DNA of 9,708 bases, from assembly GCA_020741375.1 (NCBI GenBank), contig DYZF01000036.1:1-9708 (forward strand), given 5' to 3'. The notes beneath the pieces were generated by a model. The model was not told the DNA's origin and made no database searches. It saw only the letters and a program-made list of their open reading frames with translations. Shown here one piece after another: positions 1 through 5,119 of the stretch. Origin of the DNA: Tessaracoccus flavescens. GTDB taxonomy: Bacteria > Actinomycetota > Actinomycetes > Propionibacteriales > Propionibacteriaceae. Every line of letters starts with the position of its first letter. Position 1 is the first letter of the stretch. A program made the translations under genes and the position numbers.

Positions 1-1
1 G

Positions 2-421
2 TTGAGCGGCGTCAGCGAGGATTCCGTGCGCATCTACACCGGCCTCGACGACGCGCCTGAAGCGAGTCCGCTGCCGAAGAAGCGTCCCGCCGACGAGGAT
101 GCCCCCACCGCTGCACCGGCCCTCCCGGCCGAGCCGGACGACGCCGTCGGTGATGCCGCCGTCGACGAGGCACTCCCCGAATCCGATGGCGACGACTCCC
201 AGAGCGACGACTCCCAGAGCGACGACTCCCAGAGCGACGACGAGCCCACAATGGTGCGCGAAGTCATCGGCGAAGGCGACGACGTCACCGAACCCACGCA
301 GGATGCTCTGGTGGACGACGGCGAGGCCCCGGCCGAACCCGCGCCCAAGCCGAAGGGACGCCGTCGCCGCGCGAAGGTGCCCTCGTGGGACGAGATCATG
401 TTCGGCGGGCCCACCAAGTAG
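2..421 (+). CDS. sepH: SepH cell-division regulator, C-terminal part (5' end outside window)
   Basis: The reading frame is open from the left edge to a TAG at 419-421, so this is the last ~139 residues of a longer protein. The TTG at base 2 is unlikely to be the true start. The visible part is low-complexity and acidic (many D, E, A and P), then turns basic (KPKGRRRR) and ends in a conserved tail with VPSWDEIMFG. That basic patch plus PSWDEI(M/V)FG tail is characteristic of actinobacterial SepH (DUF3071 family). In Streptomyces SepH binds FtsZ and promotes assembly of division-septum filaments. The N-terminal DUF3071 domain, which carries the helix-turn-helix, would lie left of the window. 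Residues 64-80 of the fragment are a perfect DDSQS tandem repeat in the disordered linker. The neighbours (tdk, phosphodiesterase, DUF5998) match the usual actinobacterial setting of sepH. The identification rests on the tail and the context, because the catalogued domain is missing. Confidence 0.8.
   Translation: MSGVSEDSVRIYTGLDDAPEASPLPKKRPADEDAPTAAPALPAEPDDAVGDAAVDEALPESDGDDSQSDDSQSDDSQSDDEPTMVREVIGEGDDVTEPTQDALVDDGEAPAEPAPKPKGRRRRAKVPSWDEIMFGGPTK
191..241 (+). repeat. 15-bp tandem repeat (3.4 copies) in the sepH linker
   Basis: The unit GACGACTCCCAGAGC occurs three times in a row without mismatch (191-205, 206-220, 221-235), followed by GACGAC of a fourth copy. It encodes (DDSQS)x3-DD and keeps the reading frame because the unit is five codons. 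Exact identity at the DNA level, including synonymous positions, suggests recent slippage expansion. The repeat lies in the disordered acidic linker, so copy-number change would only lengthen or shorten that linker. Confidence 0.9.
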
Positions 422-427
422 CCCAGC

Positions 428-445
428 CGCTGCGATTCAGCGCAG
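428..445. terminator. Possible weak bidirectional terminator between sepH and tdk
   Basis: The 31-base gap between the convergent stop codons holds two overlapping alternative 5-bp hairpins: CGCTG (428-432) with CAGCG (438-442), and CTGCG (430-434) with CGCAG (441-445). There is no T-tract on either strand, so it is not a classical intrinsic terminator. Its position between convergent genes is the main argument for a role in ending transcription. Confidence 0.3.
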
Positions 446-452
446 AACCGGC

Positions 453-1103
453 CTAGAAGTTGTCCGGGTCGAACGGCAGCGGTTCCGGCGAGAGCGTCGC
501 CTTGGCCTTGTGCGCCGTGACGCGCCGACGGTGATGCGCCCGGCACAGCACCTCGTAGCGCACCTCACCCTCGCCGACCGTGTCGCCGACGACCACCTGC
601 GAGCCCTCGGTCACCATCAGCCCGTCGACGGTGCGCGCGTTGTGCGTGCCGCGGGCGCCGCACCAACACAGCGGCCCGAGCGGCAAGGTCTCCACGCGGT
701 CGGCGAGCTCGATTAGCCGCTGGGAGCCGGGGAATAGCTTGGTCCGGAAATCGGCCAGGATGCCGAACGCGTAGACGTCGAGCTGCAACTCGTCGACGAT
801 GCGGGCCAGCTGATCGATCTGCTCCGCGGCGTAGAACTGCACCTCATCGGCGACAAGGTAGTCGACGCGGTGCCCGGTGGTCAGTTCGCGGATGATGTAG
901 GTCCAGAAGTCGAACTCCGGGTCCACCTCAATGGCCTCGGCGGACAGGCCCAGCCTGGACGTGATGACGGCCTTGCCGGAGCGATCCTGCGAGGTGAAGA
1001 CGCGGCCCTTCCGGCCGTGCGTGGACTGCGTGTAATCCAGCTGCAGCGCCAAGGTTGACTTGCCGCAGTCCATCGGACCCGTGTGGAACACCAGCTCAGC
1101 CAC
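453..1103 (-). CDS. tdk: Thymidine kinase (type II, TK1-like)
   Basis: 216 residues. The enzyme phosphorylates thymidine to dTMP with ATP in cytosolic pyrimidine salvage. Visible motifs are the P-loop GPMDCGKST (residues 9-17, Lys15 and Ser16 for ATP binding), the DEVQF segment (86-90) with the catalytic-base Glu87, and a structural zinc site made by C146 and C148 (CWCGA) with C187 and H190 (CRAH). The first cysteine pair is spaced CxC, not the more familiar CxxC. The length is normal for bacterial Tdk. The start is GTG at 1103, preceded on the minus strand by AAAGG six to seven bases upstream, inside the end of the glycosyltransferase gene. The start overlaps that gene's stop by 8 bases, so tdk is the last gene of the four-gene operon and probably depends on upstream transcription. 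It converges on sepH with a 31-base gap. Confidence 0.95.
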   Translation of the reverse strand: MAELVFHTGPMDCGKSTLALQLDYTQSTHGRKGRVFTSQDRSGKAVITSRLGLSAEAIEVDPEFDFWTYIIRELTTGHRVDYLVADEVQFYAAEQIDQLARIVDELQLDVYAFGILADFRTKLFPGSQRLIELADRVETLPLGPLCWCGARGTHNARTVDGLMVTEGSQVVVGDTVGEGEVRYEVLCRAHHRRRVTAHKAKATLSPEPLPFDPDNF

Positions 1104-2343
1104 GAGCCGCCTTTCTCTCGATTGCCTCGTTGTAGGCAGCCACGTAGGACGCCGCCATGGTGGCGGGCGACATCTTCTCGACCAGCTCTACGGTTGCCGC
1201 AGAGTAGGCCGCGCGGGTCTGCGGATCGGCCATCTTAGCCATGCCTCTGGCGAGCGAGCGATAGTCGGGTTCTGTCAGGAGCGCCGAGCTGTCGGTGAGA
1301 CCGGTGGTGAGACGGTCGTCGCAGTAGAGCGTGGGTAAACCGGCCAGCGCCGCCTCGACGATCACCATGGGCTGCACGTCGAACCGGTAGGAGCTGAGCA
1401 CCAAGGTGTCGGCGTTGGCGAGCTCGTAGGCGATGGCGGAACGATCGCTGAGGTGGCCGCGGAAGTCGATCCCCGGGAAGTCTCCCGCGAGCGCCTGCAG
1501 CTTCTTGCGCTGATCGCCGTCGCCGACGATGACGAGCTCGGCGTTGGGCAGGTTGGCCTTCTTGAACGCCTTGATCAACACGCTCAGCCGCTTCTCGGCC
1601 GAGAGCCGACCGATGCTGAGGAACCGCACCGTGTCGGAGCGACGGTTGCGCGTCGTGGCCGCGATCGCGTCGCGCATGGGCCGGTTGTAGGCGTTCGGGA
1701 TGGCGATGCCGTCGATGGGCCCGCCGACGGCGCGCTCGATATTGTCCAACATGTACTGCGCCGGGCTGGTGACCAGATCGACGTGCGCCGCGATCCAGCC
1801 GTAGGAGCGCCAATCCATGCGCGAGAAGATGTTGTGGGCGTCCACTTCTTTGCTGAACGGCGGCAGCGACGAGTAGAACCGGGGCGGGCGCTTCGTGGCC
1901 ATCGCCAGAGCTCGTGTGGTCAGCAGCTCGTAGGCCCAGGTTCCCCAGAACGACGCGAACGGCAAGACGGTGTGCGTGCCGGCGATGTTGGCGTGGAAGG
2001 TGTGGACGTGCGGGATGTTCTGCAGCCGCGCCAGCCGGGCTGCGAGCACCAAGGCGCCCCGGTCGGTTTGCGAGTGGACGACGTCGAGCTTCGCCACCTT
2101 GTTGATGAGGCGGGCGCGGCGCTCCGTCGGATGCAGCACGCTCAGGTGGGCCGGGAGCCCGTCGCGGTAGATGGTCGGGCATTCGATGACCCGCCCGACG
2201 CGGGGCTTCTCAAGATGCCGGTCTGGTGCGATCAGCGTCACCTCGTGCCCTTGGGCGGTCAGCTCCTCCATCTGCGTCTGCATGGAGCGCCCGATTCCGC
2301 CCGAGGCCGGGAAGAAATCGTCGATCAGCAGACCGATCCTCAT
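1096..2343 (-). CDS. GT4-family (GT-B fold) glycosyltransferase, acceptor unknown
   Basis: 415 residues from ATG at 2343. It should transfer a sugar from a nucleotide-sugar donor with retention of configuration, on the cytosolic side. The N-terminal half has a GT4 acceptor domain opening MRIGLLIDDFFPASGGIG, a glycine-rich loop at residues 11-18, and VHTFHANIAGTH around 113-124. The C-terminal donor domain has FLSIGRLSAEKR (241-252), VIVGDGDQRKKL (271-282) and a terminal signature SSYRFDVQPMVIVEA (317-331). In that signature the usual E-x7-E pair reads D322-x7-E330. No signal peptide or membrane segment is evident. The ATG overlaps the stop of the upstream phosphodiesterase gene as ATGA (4 bases), and only a weak GGCGG lies upstream, so re-initiation by coupled translation is likely. 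Glycolipid or cell-envelope glycan synthesis is plausible, but nothing here fixes the donor or acceptor. Confidence 0.88.
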   Translation of the reverse strand: MRIGLLIDDFFPASGGIGRSMQTQMEELTAQGHEVTLIAPDRHLEKPRVGRVIECPTIYRDGLPAHLSVLHPTERRARLINKVAKLDVVHSQTDRGALVLAARLARLQNIPHVHTFHANIAGTHTVLPFASFWGTWAYELLTTRALAMATKRPPRFYSSLPPFSKEVDAHNIFSRMDWRSYGWIAAHVDLVTSPAQYMLDNIERAVGGPIDGIAIPNAYNRPMRDAIAATTRNRRSDTVRFLSIGRLSAEKRLSVLIKAFKKANLPNAELVIVGDGDQRKKLQALAGDFPGIDFRGHLSDRSAIAYELANADTLVLSSYRFDVQPMVIVEAALAGLPTLYCDDRLTTGLTDSSALLTEPDYRSLARGMAKMADPQTRAAYSAATVELVEKMSPATMAASYVAAYNEAIERKAARG

Positions 2344-3461
2344 CGGGCGCCGCCGTGGATCAGGAGGGGTACCTCCATCTCTGGGGCGGTCAACGATCCG
2401 TGCATGCCGACGAGGGAGAACTCGCCCGGGTTCTGGTAGCTCATGACGGCGAAGTCGCCGCGCATCGCCGCCACGACGTCGCCGATGCGGGCCTCGCTCA
2501 GGGCGGTCACCTGAGGCCCGAACCAGCCGGCCGCGATGGCTTCCTCGCGGCGCAGCACATCGCCCCGCTCGCCCAGCACGCTCTCCCAAGCCCACGCCAA
2601 GGCGCGCGCGTCGTCGCCATAGATGTGCCGGAACCGTGGCTCCCCACCCAGATGGGTGTAGCCGCCCAGACGCGACTCGTCTTCCGCGTACAGGCGGGAG
2701 GTCTCGGGGATGTTGATCATGCCGTGATCGCCAGTGACGAGCAGGCACACGTCGCTGGGCAGCTCGTCGCGCAGATGAGTGACGAGGTCGTCGACGATGC
2801 CGATGCGCTCGAGCCACTGCCACGAACCCACGCCGAAGCCGTGACCGTCGTGATCGAGCATGCGCTCGTAGCAGTAGACGACGTCGGCGGAACGGAGGGC
2901 GTCGTTGACGAGCCCACCGAAGGCCTCCGCGTCACCCTCCGCCGAGACGGGGAAGAGCGTGGTGCCGTCGAAGGCGAGCCGAGTCAGCGCGCTGCCGGCG
3001 AAGCGGCCCAGCGTCACCGCCGCGCTGGGGCGGCCCTGGCTGCCCAACCGCTGGAAGGTGGTGGGCACTTGGGCGAACGTGCTGAGATCCTCCGGGCCGC
3101 CCTCCCACGTCAACGCGTTGATCACCTGGCCGGCCGCGGGCTCGTAGAAGCTGTAGCCCATGACGCCGTGTTCGCCGGGGGTGGCGCCGCAGCCCAGCGA
3201 GGTGAGCGACGTGGCCGTCGTGGACGGCACAGAGCAGGTCAGCTTGAGCGCGGATTCCTGCAACTGGGCCATCGTCTCGGCGTGATCGGCGTACTCGCGC
3301 AGCTGATGCCAGCCCAAGCCGTCCACCAGCAGCACCACGTACTTCGTGGCCACGGGGATGTCGATGATCGGCAAGGCGCCCTGCAGCCGCGCGGCGACGC
3401 TGGGCATCAGGTTGGCCAGCGCCGGTCCGTCGTAGCGGGGGTCGACGAATCCGTCGAACAT
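2340..3461 (-). CDS. Alkaline phosphatase superfamily protein (nucleotide pyrophosphatase/phosphodiesterase type)
   Basis: 373 residues from ATG at 3461. It belongs to the type I phosphodiesterase/nucleotide pyrophosphatase branch (PF01663-like) of metal-dependent phosphohydrolases. Likely two-metal site residues are visible in order: D47 in LLVDGLGW, a nucleophile Thr in SVPSTTATS (T81 or T82), D203 and H207 in DHDGHG, D245 and H246 in TGDHGM, and H354 in VGMHGS. All expected ligands are present, so the enzyme is probably active, but the substrate (nucleotide, phosphodiester or phosphonate) cannot be told. There is no signal peptide, unlike classical periplasmic relatives, which suggests a cytosolic role. 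A strong AAGGAG lies 10 bases upstream of the ATG, inside the DUF5998 gene. The start shares one base with that gene's stop (TGATG) and its own stop overlaps the GT4 start. It is second in the operon. Confidence 0.88.
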   Translation of the reverse strand: MFDGFVDPRYDGPALANLMPSVAARLQGALPIIDIPVATKYVVLLVDGLGWHQLREYADHAETMAQLQESALKLTCSVPSTTATSLTSLGCGATPGEHGVMGYSFYEPAAGQVINALTWEGGPEDLSTFAQVPTTFQRLGSQGRPSAAVTLGRFAGSALTRLAFDGTTLFPVSAEGDAEAFGGLVNDALRSADVVYCYERMLDHDGHGFGVGSWQWLERIGIVDDLVTHLRDELPSDVCLLVTGDHGMINIPETSRLYAEDESRLGGYTHLGGEPRFRHIYGDDARALAWAWESVLGERGDVLRREEAIAAGWFGPQVTALSEARIGDVVAAMRGDFAVMSYQNPGEFSLVGMHGSLTAPEMEVPLLIHGGAR

Positions 3462-4024
3462 CAGCCAATAGCTCCTTGCAGTCTGGCGCCGAACGCGATC
3501 AGTCGCCGGGCGTTGTCGCCGTCGGCCTGGGGCGACATCCGCACGGTGATGTCGTCCGGCTGGATCACGCCGGTGTAGCCGTGGTCCGCGTCGCAGTTGG
3601 GATCTTCGCAGGCGGCGGGGCCAAGATCGACGCGGCGGGCGGCACCCCACACGATCGACAGCCACGCCTCGTGCAGCCCACCGAGATGCTCAGGCTCGCT
3701 GAGGGCACGGGTGACGACCACGGAATCGATGGCCCGCAGCGCCACGATCTCCGTGGACGCGATGGCCTCACGACGGGCGCCCTCGCCCTCGTCGATGTGG
3801 CAGATCAGCAGCTGGTTCTCGGTACGCACGAGCACCGTCATGTGACGATGCAGCTCGTGGCCGGCGAACGTCGCTTCGTGCTGGACCAAGAAGTCCAGCG
3901 CCTCCCGGCCGCCGAGGCCCAGCTCCACACTGTCGATCACCAGCGACGGGTAGAACCCACACTCTGCAATCTCTGACACGAGGTCGCGGGGCAGCAGATG
4001 GTTGGTGTCGACGGGCTTGGGCAC
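3461..4024 (-). CDS. DUF5998 family protein, function unknown
   Basis: 187 residues. I recognise it as the actinobacterial DUF5998 family, which usually sits beside an alkaline-phosphatase-like gene and near sepH and parC-type genes. Visible features are a mixed alpha/beta body, a hydrophobic core such as HMTVLVRTENQLLICHIDEG (61-80), and a conserved-looking segment CEDPNCDADHGYTG (139-152). That segment's C139, C144 and H148 could bind a metal or make a disulfide. It has no signal peptide or membrane segment. The start must be GTG at 4024, because an in-frame stop lies five codons upstream and no other start precedes the conserved region. It is first in the minus-strand operon. A GGGAG is only one base from the GTG, too close for normal ribosome binding, which fits a leaderless transcript. 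No function should be assigned from sequence alone. Confidence 0.8.
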   Translation of the reverse strand: MPKPVDTNHLLPRDLVSEIAECGFYPSLVIDSVELGLGGREALDFLVQHEATFAGHELHRHMTVLVRTENQLLICHIDEGEGARREAIASTEIVALRAIDSVVVTRALSEPEHLGGLHEAWLSIVWGAARRVDLGPAACEDPNCDADHGYTGVIQPDDITVRMSPQADGDNARRLIAFGARLQGAIG

Positions 4025-4060
4025 GCTCCCATTCTGTCACGTTGCACTAAGTTTGGGGCC
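4025..4060. promoter_or_regulatory. Divergent promoter region between DUF5998 operon and app1-like gene
   Basis: Only 36 bases separate the two divergent start codons. On the plus strand TAAGTT (4048-4053) fits the TAnnnT -10 pattern and ends seven bases before the ATG at 4061. On the minus strand CAGAAT (plus-strand 4031-4036 as ATTCTG), preceded by TGA as an extended -10, ends six bases before the GTG at 4024. Both would start transcription at or within a base or two of the start codon, giving leaderless mRNAs. No good -35 box is seen for either. This is inferred from position and motif only. Confidence 0.45.
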
Positions 4061-5089
4061 ATGGCCTCCCGCCCCTTCTTCGCCGCCCGCATCGAGGACC
4101 GCTTCACGTCCCTGCTCAACCGCTGGCTCCGCCGCCGCGGCTGGGAGGAGTCGATCACCGCCTACACGGGCTACGGAAACGCGGAGCACATCCGCATCCT
4201 CGGCCGGGTGGTGCTGCGTCCGCCGCAGCAAGCCGGGATCGTTCAGGCGGCCCAAGCCCTCATCTACCGGCGTGGCTGGCGCAACTTCATCTCCGCGCCG
4301 CAAGTGAAAGCGACGGTCACCGTCGTCGTCGGCGAGCAGCGGGTGGAGGCCCACGCCGATCGGGGCGGGTACATCGACGTGCGTATCCACAACCCGGGCT
4401 TGGAGCCCGGCTGGCACCACCTCGCCATCGAGGGCGCTGGTGGTTCCTCCGCGCTGGCCAGCGTGCAGATCATCGCCGACGACGTCGATTTCGGCATCGT
4501 CAGCGACATCGACGACACGATCCTCTCCACCTGGCTGCCCCGCCCCCTGATCGCCGCGTGGAACTCCTTCGTGCTCACCGAGCAGGCGCGACAGGCTGTG
4601 CCCGGCATGGCCCGGCTGTACCAGCAGCTGTTGAAGGAGCACCCCGGCGCGCCAATCATCTACGTCAGCACCGGCGCGTGGAACACGTACCCCATGATCC
4701 AGCGCTTCAGCGCCCGCCACGGCATCCCCAAGGGGCCGGTGCTGCTCACCGACTGGGGCCCCACCAACACCGGTTGGTTCCGAAGCGGCCCGGACCACAA
4801 ACGACGCTGCTTGCGGGAGCTCGCCCGCGACCTGCCCAACATCAAGTGGCTCCTCGTCGGCGACGACGGCCAACACGACCCAGACCTCTACGGAGAGTTC
4901 GCCTCCCTCCAGCCCGAACACGTCAAGGCGCGGGCCATCCGCCAGCTCACGCCGGGCGAGCACGCGCTGGCCCACGGCCTCCCCGTCGAGGTGCCCGCAA
5001 CCGATCAAACGTGGGAACCTGCCACCGCACCGGAGGTTCGTGCACCGGATGGCGACGGTTTGGGCGATAAGCTGCGCGGGTTGCTGTAA
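4061..5089 (+). CDS. App1-like (DUF2183) HAD-type phosphatase
   Basis: 342 residues from ATG at 4061. The C-terminal two thirds match the App1/DUF2183 domain (PF09949), a HAD-like phosphatase family named after yeast App1, a Mg-dependent phosphatidate phosphatase. Catalytic motifs are visible: SDIDDTI (148-154) with nucleophile D149 and general acid/base D151, YVSTGAWNTYP (201-211) carrying the motif II Ser/Thr, K247 in DHKRRC, and the acidic VGDDGQHDP (266-274). Residues ~80-140 before it look beta-rich, and the first 30 residues are basic and possibly amphipathic, which could help membrane association. There is no signal peptide. A longer in-frame start at 3998 would run into the divergent DUF5998 gene, so 4061 is preferred. 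It lies 30 bases upstream of parC on the same strand, probably co-transcribed. Lipid phosphatase activity is inferred from family resemblance only. Confidence 0.87.
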   Translation: MASRPFFAARIEDRFTSLLNRWLRRRGWEESITAYTGYGNAEHIRILGRVVLRPPQQAGIVQAAQALIYRRGWRNFISAPQVKATVTVVVGEQRVEAHADRGGYIDVRIHNPGLEPGWHHLAIEGAGGSSALASVQIIADDVDFGIVSDIDDTILSTWLPRPLIAAWNSFVLTEQARQAVPGMARLYQQLLKEHPGAPIIYVSTGAWNTYPMIQRFSARHGIPKGPVLLTDWGPTNTGWFRSGPDHKRRCLRELARDLPNIKWLLVGDDGQHDPDLYGEFASLQPEHVKARAIRQLTPGEHALAHGLPVEVPATDQTWEPATAPEVRAPDGDGLGDKLRGLL

Positions 5090-5103
5090 ATCCCACTGAC
5101 CCC

Positions 5104-5110
5104 GAGGAGG
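5104..5110 (+). promoter_or_regulatory. Shine-Dalgarno site of parC
   Basis: GAGGAGG lies 9 bases before ATG 5120 and 6 bases before a TTG at 5117. Both spacings work. ATG is chosen as the stronger start codon, and the two choices differ by one residue. Confidence 0.8.
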
Positions 5111-5119
5111 CGTTCGTTG

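Noticed and set aside
99..716. Plus-strand frame overlapping sepH and tdk
   Set aside because: It bridges two convergent genes in the wrong frame and its translation is Pro/Arg/Thr-rich without motifs.
2344..2823. In-frame upstream extension of the glycosyltransferase
   Set aside because: The extra 160 residues are Arg/Ala-rich and lie inside the phosphodiesterase gene in another frame. The family N-terminus starts exactly at MRIGLL (2343), with an ATGA overlap.
2226..3578. Plus-strand open frame of ~450 codons opposite the phosphodiesterase gene
   Set aside because: It is antisense to a gene with intact catalytic motifs and has composition typical of a shadow frame with no domain signature.
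4026..4030. GGGAG as Shine-Dalgarno for the DUF5998 GTG
   Set aside because: It is one base from the start codon, too close for normal pairing with 16S rRNA.
3998..4060. Earlier in-frame start for the app1-like protein
   Set aside because: It would overlap the DUF5998 gene and add residues with no family match. ATG 4061 follows a -10-like box at leaderless spacing.
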